A stretch of DNA of 57,060 bases from Candidatus Muiribacteriota bacterium (GCA_030633305.1 DAOVTB010000007.1:1-57060); one strand, 5' to 3'; positions 9,637 to 19,468 are shown, counted from the first letter of the stretch. Program-made: numbers and translations. The notes: generated by a model from the sequence alone, not told the origin.

Positions 9637-9814
9637 GAAATTATTTTACATTATACTTTCATGTTTTGCAAATTAATTTTCATATATCGAAATATTTATA
9701 TCGAAATTTTAATTTTTAAACTTAATTGCCACAAAAAAAGGGAAGAAAAATAAAAAAATCAACGTCCCTTCGATTTTACTTTTCCTTGTACACTATATAT
9801 AAGGAGAACAAATC

Positions 9815-10747
9815 ATGAAAAATCTATTTGTCATTATATTCATTATGATAATATGGTATACATTAAATCAATTTTCAGAAGGAAAAGAATTCAACATGGA
9901 ATATAATAAGCTTTCATCAAAAGAAGAATACATTATAATCAATAAAGGGACCGAGAAACCTTTTTCAGGAAAATTTCTAAAACATGATAAAAAAGGAACC
10001 TATATCTGTAAAAGATGCAATACTCCTTTGTATAATTCTGCCGACAAGTTTGAATCACATTGCGGATGGCCAAGCTTCGATGATGAAATTCCCGGAGCGG
10101 TAAAACGACAGAAAGATGCCGACGGACAACGTATTGAAATTCTTTGCAAAAATTGTAACGGACATCTTGGCCATGTTTTTTCTGGAGAAAATTTGACCTC
10201 TAAAAATACACGCCACTGTGTTAATTCTCTTTCAATGAAATTTATACCAGCAATTCCTGAAAAACTTAATGAAACTGTTTACTTTGCAGGAGGTTGTTTC
10301 TGGGGCACAGAATATCATTTTCAAAAATTAAAAGGAGTTACATCAACAAACGTTGGATACACTGGCGGAAAAACAGAAACTCCAACTTATGAATCCGTAT
10401 GTTCCGGGTTGACCGAACACGCAGAAGTAGTTGAAGTTATCTTTGATCCCGAAAAAGTTGATTACGAAAAACTCGTTAAACTTTTCTTTGAAATACATGA
10501 TTTTACCCAGATAGACCGACAGGGACCAGATATCGGAACACAATATAGATCTGAGATATTTTATACTACAGAAAATCAGAAAACACTTTCAAATAAAATC
10601 ATAACCCAACTGATACAAAAAGGATACGATGTAGCAACACAAGTAACCAAAGCCGAAAAATACTGGGAAGGCGAACGTTATCACCAGGATTATTACGACA
10701 ATAAAGGCACAACCCCTTATTGCCATATCTATAAAAAGCTATTCTAG
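9815..10747 (+). CDS. msrBA: Bifunctional methionine sulfoxide reductase MsrB-MsrA, exported or membrane-anchored
   Basis: MsrB domain (CKRCNTPLY...HCGWPSFDDEI...RHCVNSLSMKF) followed by MsrA domain (YFAGGCFWGTEYHF, YTGGKTETPTYE); hydrophobic N-terminus. Confidence 0.93.
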   Translation: MKNLFVIIFIMIIWYTLNQFSEGKEFNMEYNKLSSKEEYIIINKGTEKPFSGKFLKHDKKGTYICKRCNTPLYNSADKFESHCGWPSFDDEIPGAVKRQKDADGQRIEILCKNCNGHLGHVFSGENLTSKNTRHCVNSLSMKFIPAIPEKLNETVYFAGGCFWGTEYHFQKLKGVTSTNVGYTGGKTETPTYESVCSGLTEHAEVVEVIFDPEKVDYEKLVKLFFEIHDFTQIDRQGPDIGTQYRSEIFYTTENQKTLSNKIITQLIQKGYDVATQVTKAEKYWEGERYHQDYYDNKGTTPYCHIYKKLF

Positions 10748-10795
10748 ACCGCATATAGCATGATCGAATTTTGAAATTTTCTGGTATGAGTATAA

Positions 10796-10860
10796 GGTGC
10801 CAAAGCACTTTCATTTCAAAGAAATATTTTTAAGCAACGAAACAAAAGTCCAATGGCACC
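10796..10860. repeat. R1-type hairpin variant with GGTGCCA/TGGCACC termini
   Basis: ggtgccaaagcactttcat...acaaaagtccaatggcacc parallels ggggtcaaagcaactttcat...acaaaagttccatgtgacccc with both arms changed. Confidence 0.65.
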
Positions 10861-10872
10861 GGTATTAACTTT

Positions 10873-11511
10873 TTAAAACGAAGGGTCGGAATAAAAAGAA
10901 AGTTTCTCTTCTGTTTCAGGATGATAAAAACTCAAGAAATTCGCATGGAGTTTTAACTTGCCAATTTCTGTTTCTGTTCCATAAAAAGGATCACCCACAA
11001 TAGGAATTCCTAAACCTAAATGATGCGATGAATGCACACGCAGTTGATGCGTGCGACCTGTAACTGGAGTAAATTCAATCCGAGTTATACCATCCTTAAC
11101 TTCTAATTTTTTCCATTGGGTTATTCCCATTTTTCCAGACTCTGGATCGTAAATCTGAATAGGTCTATTATCAACATCCAGACGAAAGGCCAATTCAATC
11201 ATACCGCAATCACCTTCAACAATACCATCCAGCAATGCAATATAAGTCTTTTCTGTCCATCTATCCTGGAATTGAATTGATAAATTACGATGGCTTTCTT
11301 TGGTTAAAGCCACAACCATTAATCCACTTGTATCCATGTCCAGGCGATGTACCGAAGGCTGTTCTATACATTCAGGAAAAAGTTCTTTCACTCTTTCAGT
11401 TACACAATCTTTATGCTCAGGCCTTCTCCCGGGCACAGACAGAAAACCACTTTTCTTACTGATAACTACAAATGTCTTATCCTTATGAATAATAGTAATT
11501 GGATCAATCAT
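10873..11511 (-). CDS. RluA-family pseudouridine synthase
   Basis: HRLDMDTSGLMVVALT, RTHQLRVHSSHHLGLGIPIVGDPFYG; start overlaps upstream stop as ATGATTGA. Confidence 0.9.
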   Translation of the reverse strand: MIDPITIIHKDKTFVVISKKSGFLSVPGRRPEHKDCVTERVKELFPECIEQPSVHRLDMDTSGLMVVALTKESHRNLSIQFQDRWTEKTYIALLDGIVEGDCGMIELAFRLDVDNRPIQIYDPESGKMGITQWKKLEVKDGITRIEFTPVTGRTHQLRVHSSHHLGLGIPIVGDPFYGTETEIGKLKLHANFLSFYHPETEEKLSFYSDPSF

Positions 11512-12253
11512 GATTAAGTCCACAGAGCAAGAAACCTAGAATAGGTTGACAACGACTTTTACAACTGGGATAAAACTCACCATGAACTTTAGAACTGCTT
11601 TTTCCGCCCCAGTAAAATTCGGCAATACCAACAGGCTTCAGATTATTTTCCACAGCAAAACCAAGAAGTTTAGGAGCACAGCAATCACCCACACCACCAG
11701 GTATTCCCTGTTCAGAAGGAAAAATTTCAAGTAGTGATTTACTTTCACCATTAAAATTCTGGAAAGTATAATTCATCTGTAACTCTTTTATAAGTTTCTG
11801 AGAGTTCTGGGAACGCAGTTTTTTTTTGTCCTTATATACATCTGTGTCAGGTGATAGATGTTTAAGCTCTTTTGTTAAGGTCTTGATTTCGCTTTCGCCA
11901 GGTATTAAAAGATTATAATAAACGTCATCACTTAAAATCGGCGGGACCCATCCATCTATTTTACGGATACCCATATATAACGACGAGAAAGCTCTTAAAA
12001 CCACAACTTCTCCAGCTTCATTAAGACATTCAAGAACGCCAAACATATGCCCTCTTTCATACGACCCCAAGAGGTAATCAAATGAGAATGTATATTCAGA
12101 TTGTTCTTCTGTGACCAGATAATCCAGGCGTTTTATCCTATCGAATTCATCCATAACCTGTCGGGCATATAATTTTGCATTGCCATAACCAAGGGAATGA
12201 TATGTCTGACACTTTTCACAAAAGCCAAAGGTCGGGTTATTTTCTAAATCCAT
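11504..12253 (-). CDS. Conserved hypothetical protein resembling the N-terminal extension of long RluA-type proteins
   Basis: GGVGDCCAPKLLGFAVENNLKPVGIAEFYWGG...HGEFYPSCKSRCQPILGFLL; overlaps rluA-like ORF by 8 nt. Confidence 0.6.
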   Translation of the reverse strand: MDLENNPTFGFCEKCQTYHSLGYGNAKLYARQVMDEFDRIKRLDYLVTEEQSEYTFSFDYLLGSYERGHMFGVLECLNEAGEVVVLRAFSSLYMGIRKIDGWVPPILSDDVYYNLLIPGESEIKTLTKELKHLSPDTDVYKDKKKLRSQNSQKLIKELQMNYTFQNFNGESKSLLEIFPSEQGIPGGVGDCCAPKLLGFAVENNLKPVGIAEFYWGGKSSSKVHGEFYPSCKSRCQPILGFLLCGLNHD

Positions 12254-12301
12254 AGTAATTTTTACTTTTCTTTTCCCAGATTACATTGTACTAAAAGAAA
12301 A

Positions 12302-12667
12302 TTAACTTTTAATCCACTTCCAGGCAGCATCCATGTCTTCAGGTTTAAAATATTCTTCCCCAACTCCAACCAGTTTCCCAAAAGGTCGATCAAGTGCTAC
12401 GTACCATTTCCAGAAGTTGCTATCTGAAACAATCGCAAGCTTATTGATCTGTTTAATATGAGTCATAACCCATTTTAAATCTTCGATCCCGGCTTTAAGA
12501 CCCCAACTTGGATGATCATCAAGATGGACAATGATACTAATCTTTCCGTGTTCTTCAATTACTTTGTTAATATGAGCAAGCCATTCTTTTTCCATACCTA
12601 AAGAAATTTTTCCTGAAACTCTGAAACCTATAAACGAACCTGCACTTTCTTTTAATCTCTCAATCAT
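12302..12667 (-). CDS. STAS/SpoIIAA-like family protein
   Basis: 121 aa; VIHLDDHPSWGLKAGIEDLKW-type SpoIIAA-like pattern, C-terminal DAAWKWIKS. Confidence 0.65.
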   Translation of the reverse strand: MIERLKESAGSFIGFRVSGKISLGMEKEWLAHINKVIEEHGKISIIVHLDDHPSWGLKAGIEDLKWVMTHIKQINKLAIVSDSNFWKWYVALDRPFGKLVGVGEEYFKPEDMDAAWKWIKS

Positions 12668-12934
12668 AATAATCTCCTTTAATTTAAACTCCGATAAATC
12701 ACATACACTTGTATTTCATTTCTTCAATCATATTAAAGTATCATCACCCTCACTGTCAATTTTAGATTGCTCCTTGCTATATTCAACTCAGATTATAATT
12801 ATACCATTTCACTAATAAATAAAGTTATATTCTAAGATTATAAGGGCTTAATATATATTGCATATAAAGAAAAACACTATTCTTTATGGTAATATGTGTT
12901 ACATTAAATTAAATAAAACTTATCCTTAAAATCA

Positions 12935-14095
12935 ATGAATAAAAAATTTGATATAAAAAAAGTAGCATTAATTTCATCAAGTCATTTTTTTCATGACATA
13001 TATACATCATTCCTTTCTACAATGCTTCCACTTCTTATAAATAAATTTCAAATCACCTTATTTCTTTCAAGTTTTTTAGATGTAGCCAGAAAAATTCCAA
13101 CGCTTTTTAATCCATTATTCGGTTTAACTGCTGACAAAATGAAAATAGAGTATTTTGTCATATTTTGTCCTGCATTTACTGCAATTTCAATGAGCCTTAT
13201 AGGTATAGCAAATTCATATGCAGGATTAATCATCTTGCTAATGTTATCTGGAATCAGCAATGCTTTGTTTCATATTTCAACCCCTGTACTGATAAAGAGA
13301 TATTCAGGAAAAAATACAGCTACCGGAATGAGTTATTTTATGCTTTTTGGAGAATCGGCAAGAACACTTGGACCTATTCTTATAGCTTTTATATTGTTAC
13401 ATTTTGGACTTGAAAGGTCTTATATAGTCATGCCAATTGGAATAATTACATCTGTTGTTCTTTATATGAAACTAAAAAAAATGGTTCCAAAAGAGAAAGT
13501 AAGCAAAAAAGAAAAAATTACAAAACCTATAAAAGAAGCAAAAAAATTTATCCCTTTTTTTATTTCAGTTGGCGGATTTATAATTTTCAGAGCAGGAATT
13601 AAATTAGTTTTAACACTTTTTTTAACAGTTTTTTTAACCAAAAAGGGATTATCTTTATGGATTTCCGGGGTTTTTCTTTCTATATTACAATTTTCTGGGG
13701 CAATCAGTTCATTTGCCTCTGGTTATATTTCAGATAAAATTGGCTATAAAAATATGCTTTTATTAACTGCACTATTTACCCCTCTATTTACCTGGTTCAT
13801 ATCCATTTCAAACAATACATTTTTAATTCCAGTTTTACTGTTGCCAGTTGGATTCTTCATCTTTTCTCCAGGTCCTGTAATTCTTGGTCTTGTGCAGGAT
13901 CTTAAATCTGAATATCCCGCTTTCATTAACAGCATATATATGACATTAAATTTTTGCATAAGTTCATTGCTTGTAATTATTGTAGGTTATTCTGGGGATA
14001 AATTAGGACTTGAAACAACAATAGTAATTTTCTCTGCTTTATCTCTTTTTTCAATACCATTTGTATTTCTAATTCATAAATATCATAACCCGTAG
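12935..14095 (+). CDS. MFS transporter (fosmidomycin-resistance-like)
   Basis: SSSHFFHDIYTSFLSTMLPLLINKFQ start and 12-TM hydrophobicity pattern. Confidence 0.8.
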   Translation: MNKKFDIKKVALISSSHFFHDIYTSFLSTMLPLLINKFQITLFLSSFLDVARKIPTLFNPLFGLTADKMKIEYFVIFCPAFTAISMSLIGIANSYAGLIILLMLSGISNALFHISTPVLIKRYSGKNTATGMSYFMLFGESARTLGPILIAFILLHFGLERSYIVMPIGIITSVVLYMKLKKMVPKEKVSKKEKITKPIKEAKKFIPFFISVGGFIIFRAGIKLVLTLFLTVFLTKKGLSLWISGVFLSILQFSGAISSFASGYISDKIGYKNMLLLTALFTPLFTWFISISNNTFLIPVLLLPVGFFIFSPGPVILGLVQDLKSEYPAFINSIYMTLNFCISSLLVIIVGYSGDKLGLETTIVIFSALSLFSIPFVFLIHKYHNP

Positions 14096-14170
14096 CATGA
14101 GCAAAACTTGAAAATATGATATAATGTAACCTGATTATACAAAAATAAACAAATAAGCGGAGGTACAAAG

Positions 14171-14929
14171 ATGGGACACATTGATCCAAATGTAGAATAT
14201 CATATTAATATGAAAAAGGGAGATGTCGGAAGATATGTCCTTATGCCAGGCGATCCAGGACGCGTACCAAAAATAGCAGAATATTTTGATAACGCAAAAG
14301 AAGTTACTTTTAATAGAGAATATAGAACATATACCGGATATATTGACGGAATAAAAGTTTCCTGTACATCAACTGGAATCGGTTGCCCATCAACTGCAAT
14401 CGCCGTTGAAGAACTTATTAAAATCGGAGCTGATACTTTTATTAGAATCGGAACAGCTGGCTCACTTCAAAAAGAAGTAAAACTTGGTGATCTCTGTGTA
14501 ACTACGGGCGCAGTTCGAGAAGAAGGAACGACAAGACAATATGTACCAATGAGTTATCCTGCAATTGCAGATTTGGACGTTTCACTGGCATTAAGAGAAG
14601 CTGCAAAAAAACTTGGTTTCCCATGTCATACCGGAATTGGCCATTGTAAAGATGCATTCTATACTGAAGGTGATTGTGGATTACCTCTTGAAGAAGAAAA
14701 CAGATTGAAATGGGAAGCATGGTATAAATCAAATGTTATTTCCACTTCAATGGAATCTGCAGCTCTTTTTGTGGTTTCATCAATTCGGAAAGTTCGTGCA
14801 GGTGAAATTCTTGCTATTATCGGACTTACTTATGATGATGTTCCGATTGTAAAAAAAGTAGGTGTCGATGAAGCAATCAAAACTTCAATTGAAGCAATTA
14901 AGATTCTTCATGCTTTAGATAATAAATAA
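14171..14929 (+). CDS. udp: Uridine phosphorylase
   Basis: MPGDPGRVPKIAEYFD, STGIGCPSTAIAVEEL, RIGTAGSLQ, TSMESAALFVV; SD GGAGG upstream. Confidence 0.9.
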   Translation: MGHIDPNVEYHINMKKGDVGRYVLMPGDPGRVPKIAEYFDNAKEVTFNREYRTYTGYIDGIKVSCTSTGIGCPSTAIAVEELIKIGADTFIRIGTAGSLQKEVKLGDLCVTTGAVREEGTTRQYVPMSYPAIADLDVSLALREAAKKLGFPCHTGIGHCKDAFYTEGDCGLPLEEENRLKWEAWYKSNVISTSMESAALFVVSSIRKVRAGEILAIIGLTYDDVPIVKKVGVDEAIKTSIEAIKILHALDNK

Positions 14930-14997
14930 AAGATTCTCGCGCAAAGAACGCCGAGGACGCAGGGAAAAATAAGATAGTAAAATAATTCAATATAAAA

Positions 14998-15165
14998 GGG
15001 GTCAGAAGTGACTTTTGTGAACTTGATGTTCAAGTTCATGAAAGTTACCCTGACCCCAGCGCCAGATAAGTTTAATTCTCCCAAATAAATAAAGAGGATC
15101 AAGCAAATCACACAAAACAGGAAAACACCCTGACCCCTGCGCTAGATAAATTGTTTCCACCAAAT
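14998..15165 (-). repeat. R1 hairpin copy plus a second R1 leader in tandem
   Basis: ggggtcagaagtgacttttgtgaacttgatgttcaagttcatgaaagttaccctgacccc (palindromic), followed by cagcgccagataagttt, then ccctgacccctgcgctagataaattgtttccaccaaa (leader again). Confidence 0.8.
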
Positions 15166-15244
15166 GTATTGTGAAACATTTTACATGATCCACCCCTGCA
15201 ACATGTTCATTTAATACCTAAAATATCCAAGGAAATAAACACTA

Positions 15245-15694
15245 ATGAAAGAATTAAACTTTAATCAACTCAACGAAATTGAAAAAAACCTTATAAATGA
15301 AGCAATCAACATCAAAAGTTATTCATATTCCCCATACTCTAATTACCCCGTAGGAGCCGCTTTACTCGATAAAAATGATGCAATTCATACTGGATGTAAT
15401 GTCGAAAGTGCCGATTACACACTTTCAACACATGCTGAGATGGTCGCAATCAATTCAATGGTCAAATCAGGGGTTCATAAATTAAAAATCATGGTCGTCG
15501 TTGTAGAATCAAAAACAGGATATGGAATGCCATGCGGATTATGCAGACAGAAAATCAGGGAATTTGCAAAAGATCTTGATATTCCAGTTTATGGAATCAA
15601 TGTAACTCCCGAAAATAAAATCAGTAAAATCTATTGCGCCCCCCTTAAAGAACTCCTTCCCTGGTCATTTGATGTTGAGGTTTTGAATAACTGA
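15245..15694 (+). CDS. cdd: Cytidine deaminase
   Basis: SPYSNYPVGAAL, GCNVESADYTLSTHAEMVA, PCGLCRQ zinc ligands. Confidence 0.93.
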   Translation: MKELNFNQLNEIEKNLINEAINIKSYSYSPYSNYPVGAALLDKNDAIHTGCNVESADYTLSTHAEMVAINSMVKSGVHKLKIMVVVVESKTGYGMPCGLCRQKIREFAKDLDIPVYGINVTPENKISKIYCAPLKELLPWSFDVEVLNN

Positions 15695-15980
15695 ATCCAG
15701 CAAACACACTACACTGTCATTATGCGGCTTGACCGCATAATCTATTTCAATCGTTAATAAAGAAATAAGATTCTGTAATCTATTCTTTTGAAATTGCATC
15801 TCACAGCACACCAAAGGATTCAAAACACTTGATTTTTTGTTTTGATCTTTCTTTATCTTGTTAATCTTGTCCAATCTTCTTTTTTTCTTCGTGTCCTTCA
15901 TGGTAAATTCTTGTTTTTTTCATCTGTAATCCCTGCATTTTCAGTTGTTTTAGAAATATTTATTTTTTTTATTTTTACTG

Positions 15981-16009
15981 TTGACACTTTTATGATCTTC
16001 TGGCATAAT
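15981..16009 (+). promoter_or_regulatory. Sigma70-type promoter
   Basis: TTGACA - 17 nt - CATAAT, preceded by T-rich tract; near-identical promoter before the paralogue at 19019. Confidence 0.8.
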
Positions 16010-16063
16010 TCAAGGCTCTGAAAAAGCACAGAAATTAAAAATCAATTCGAGGAGAAAGAGAAG

Positions 16064-16435
16064 ATGAAAAAATTATCAGCACTTATTATTTTATTTGTTT
16101 TTATGTTTGGTGTTATGGGTTCAGTAGATCTTCAAGCGAAGGGACAGAAAAAATCATTATGGAATAGAATGAAATGCAAAGTTAAAAAAACTGGTGCAGC
16201 TGTAAATAACTCTGTTAAAGATTCTTATGTTTCTACAAAAAAATCAGTTACTGGAAAAAAAGATAAGACTTGGGTAAAAGGACATTGCACAGTTAGAAAC
16301 GGAAATAAACATTATACTAAAGGACATTGGAGAAAAGTAAAACAGACTGCTTCTCAGGGACCATCACAGGGAAATAGTCAGGGACCAGTTCAAGGACCAT
16401 CTCAGGGACCAGGACAAGGACCTTCACAAAGATAA
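16064..16435 (+). CDS. Secreted basic protein with C-terminal Gln-Gly-Pro repeats (paralogue 1)
   Basis: Signal peptide, WVKGHCTVRNGNKHYTKGHWRK, then (S/V/G)QGP repeats; SD GAGGAG upstream. Confidence 0.8.
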   Translation: MKKLSALIILFVFMFGVMGSVDLQAKGQKKSLWNRMKCKVKKTGAAVNNSVKDSYVSTKKSVTGKKDKTWVKGHCTVRNGNKHYTKGHWRKVKQTASQGPSQGNSQGPVQGPSQGPGQGPSQR

Positions 16436-16460
16436 ACTAACTTAATAATTTAATACCAAA

Positions 16461-16490
16461 AAGCCCTCCTATTAAAAGGAGGGCTTTTTT
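16461..16490 (+). terminator. Rho-independent terminator
   Basis: AAGCCCTCCT-ATTAAA-AGGAGGGCTTTTTT. Confidence 0.9.
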
Positions 16491-16857
16491 ATATTTACTG
16501 CATAATAAATTGGAAGAAAAATCAATTTTTATTGCTTGATTTTTGCATATTCCCTGGTAGAAAAAAACACAGTTAATTCCCATAATTTGCAATCAATTCC
16601 TACCCAAAATGTTCCACAAGGGCACCTCGATAAATATCCATTACACCAATTTCGATCATTTCATTTTTTACTGAAATAAATAACATTATCCGGGTTAATA
16701 CATCACTACAGAACTAATTTTCTTCTTGCACTTTTGCACAGAATTGTCTATCTGGCTCCTTTTTTTGTTTCACCCATTGGGCTAGGGAAATTTTTTGATA
16801 ATCCCTATTATACAACGAAAAAAGTTTTTTTCTATTAAACATCGCCGTTTTTAGTTC

Positions 16858-18387
16858 TCACTTGAAAGAAGCAAATTCGAGAACATGAATATGAGAAAAT
16901 TTCTTTTCATGGCGGAGAAACAGGCCGGATTTTTTAAAATAATTCTTGAAAACATTACTCGATGATTCAATTTTTCCATTGAAGTAGACTTGTCTGTTCT
17001 CGACCACTAGATAAAATCCATCCTGTTGTATTGTATAATCAAATTTTGATTTTTCTAAGGAACATTTCATCAAATCTAAATTCAGCGGAATTGGAACTGG
17101 AATTGCTTTTACATCTGGCAAATAATGATGAATAGGTGCTGAAAAATAAGACCGTCTTCCAGAATCCAAAATCCATTCTTTATGATCAGATTCAATTAGT
17201 GCTGGCGATATCAAAACTCTCTTTTGATCATTTTTCTGAAGCACTGAAAGATATACACAAGGTTCTCTCCAACTTGATTTTTTTGGAAGAATGAAAAATA
17301 TGGCCATACAAGAAATTGAGGTAATTATGAGTATTAAATTTCTGATTCTTGAATTCTCCAGGCATGAAAAAAAAGAAAGTATGATCAAAACAAATCCAAG
17401 ATAATTTGAACCTAAATACAGTCGTGATAGAATAGATGCTTTGAATAATTTAGAAACTACAAAAAATATCGATGATGGAACAAGGAACCAGCATATCCCA
17501 ACTATGATTGTGTTAAAATTCTTTGAGAGTTTTTTTGCCGAATCACGTTGTAATATTAAAACTGATATTAGTATCAGACTAATAAGAAGTGGAACCAAAG
17601 GAAAAGTTATATTTATCCAAGTAGATAAACTTGCCTCAGGTATGTAATTATAGACAAAACGTTTTCTGAATACCATAATAATCTGATACAAATTTGGGGA
17701 TGATAATATTCCAATAAAAAAAAGACTGCTGATCCATTTTTTTAAAAACACTTTTTTTTGCACAACGCATGCGATTAAAACTAATAAGGATTGTACAAGT
17801 AAAATCGAGCCAAGCAACCAATGTCCATAGATAATAGCAACTGAACAAAACAGATGTAAAACTTGACTTTTTTTACTACCAGTCTGCAGCCAGACTATGA
17901 AATAATATTGTGACGCTATTAGAAATGCAGTTACAAAACCATAAGGTCGAGCTTCAAGAACCGATGTAAACATAAATAAAAATGAAGTACCCAAAAGAGT
18001 CCCATAAAGGGAGAGTTCTCTGGAAAATTTGAGACGATATAAGAAATACTGAAACACACTCCCTGAAGTAATGCATAAAAGGCTGAAAAAACGGAGTATC
18101 CATTCTGTTGACCCAAAAATTTTTGACCAGGCGTGAATCATTATAAAGTATAAAGGACTTTGCCCTTGATAATTAAGTGCACGGTGAAAAGTAGTTTGAA
18201 AGTCTTCAGATATGATCCAGGCAGTTAAGCTTTCATCCAACCATAATCCTGCCGGCAGCCTGGTGCAAATATAATACAAAAGTCCAACAAATAAAATTAA
18301 AAATTGGCTGAAAAACCATACTTTTTCAAATATTTTATGTTTGTTTTTCAAATCTTGCTTTCTTTTTTTATTTGGAAAAACATCCAA
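16858..18387 (-). CDS. Multi-TM glycosyltransferase family 39-like protein
   Basis: GLWLDESLTAWIISEDFQTTFHRALNYQGQSPLYFIMIHAWSKIFGSTEWILRFFSLLC, typical N-terminal GT39-like motif with Asp-Glu, many TM segments. Confidence 0.7.
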   Translation of the reverse strand: MDVFPNKKRKQDLKNKHKIFEKVWFFSQFLILFVGLLYYICTRLPAGLWLDESLTAWIISEDFQTTFHRALNYQGQSPLYFIMIHAWSKIFGSTEWILRFFSLLCITSGSVFQYFLYRLKFSRELSLYGTLLGTSFLFMFTSVLEARPYGFVTAFLIASQYYFIVWLQTGSKKSQVLHLFCSVAIIYGHWLLGSILLVQSLLVLIACVVQKKVFLKKWISSLFFIGILSSPNLYQIIMVFRKRFVYNYIPEASLSTWINITFPLVPLLISLILISVLILQRDSAKKLSKNFNTIIVGICWFLVPSSIFFVVSKLFKASILSRLYLGSNYLGFVLIILSFFSCLENSRIRNLILIITSISCMAIFFILPKKSSWREPCVYLSVLQKNDQKRVLISPALIESDHKEWILDSGRRSYFSAPIHHYLPDVKAIPVPIPLNLDLMKCSLEKSKFDYTIQQDGFYLVVENRQVYFNGKIESSSNVFKNYFKKSGLFLRHEKKFSHIHVLEFASFK

Positions 18388-18461
18388 GTATCCATTTTGA
18401 TTTTAAGCATTTATGAGGCTTGCATGAACCTGCCGTTCCACAATAACTGCTCCATTTCCAA

Positions 18462-18623
18462 TTAGCTATTACTATCAATCGTAGTATCTACATTGTCAGC
18501 TAATGGGACTTTACCCTCTTTTGCATCTTTAGCCATTTTCTTTAACTTCTTTTTTTCTTCCTTTTTCTTCTTCTTTGCAATTTCTTTTTGCCTTTTTTCG
18601 TATGAGTAATTAGGTTTTGCCAT
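18462..18623 (-). CDS. 53-aa Lys-rich small protein
   Basis: Below ORF-track cutoff. Manual translation: MAKPNYSYEKRQKEIAKKKKKEEKKKLKKMAKDAKEGKVPLADNVDTTIDSNS*. Confidence 0.65.
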   Translation of the reverse strand: MAKPNYSYEKRQKEIAKKKKKEEKKKLKKMAKDAKEGKVPLADNVDTTIDSNS

Positions 18624-18932
18624 TAGAATTCGCTTACCTTTGCTTGGATTTAAATGATGATTACATTAAACTATAACACCCATTATACTGCTTATAACCA
18701 CAATATAATGCATAATTACAATTTTATTTATTTTCATCATTTCTTCTATGATTCTAATCTTTTATCACTAGCATGTCAAACCATGTCTGTACTTTCCGTG
18801 TGTACATAAGTCGATAAATCTATAATCAATTTAAGCAGTTTATCAGACAAGATGAACAACAGTTCATGTAAATAACACTAGGAGTCTGTCTTTTAAACAG
18901 TTTTGAAAATAATATTTTTTTTATTTTTTACT

Positions 18933-18962
18933 GTTGACACTTTTATATTCTTCTGGCATAAT
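18933..18962 (+). promoter_or_regulatory. Sigma70-type promoter of paralogue 2
   Basis: TTGACA-N18-CATAAT; same flanks as the promoter at 15981 (actgttgacacttttat..tctggcataattcaaggctct). Confidence 0.78.
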
Positions 18963-19018
18963 TCAAGGCTCTAAAAGAGCACGAAATCAAAATTCAAGTT
19001 TTTAAGGAGATTAAGAAG

Positions 19019-19414
19019 ATGAAAAAAATATTAGCACTTATTATTTTATTTGTATTTATGTTTGGTGTTGTAGGTTCAATCGATCTTCTCGCTAAAGGAC
19101 ACAAAAAATCAATCTGGAAAAAAATGGCATGCAAGGTTAAAAAGACTGGTGCAGCTGTAAATAACACAGTTAAAGATTCATATGTTTCTGCAAAGAAAAC
19201 TGTGACTGGTAAAAAAGATAAGACTTGGGTAAAAGGTCATTGCACAGTTAAAAATGGTAATAAACATTACACGAAAGGACATTGGAGAAAAGTTAAACAG
19301 ACTGCTTCTCAGGGACCATCTCAAGGAAATAGCCAGGGACCAGTTCAAGGACCTGCACAGGGAAATAACCAGGGGCCATCTCAGGGACCAGGACAAGGAT
19401 CTTCACAAAGATAA
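19019..19414 (+). CDS. Secreted basic protein with C-terminal Gln-Gly-Pro repeats (paralogue 2)
   Basis: Highly similar to 16064-16435, longer repeat tail (QGPVQGPAQGNNQGPSQGPGQGSSQR). Confidence 0.8.
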   Translation: MKKILALIILFVFMFGVVGSIDLLAKGHKKSIWKKMACKVKKTGAAVNNTVKDSYVSAKKTVTGKKDKTWVKGHCTVKNGNKHYTKGHWRKVKQTASQGPSQGNSQGPVQGPAQGNNQGPSQGPGQGSSQR

Positions 19415-19437
19415 ATTAAAACTAAAATTTAATAACA

Positions 19438-19468
19438 AAAGCCTTCCTTTTAACAGGAGGGCTTTTTT
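19438..19468 (+). terminator. Rho-independent terminator
   Basis: AAAGCCTTCCTTTTAACAGGAGGGCTTTTTT. Confidence 0.85.
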
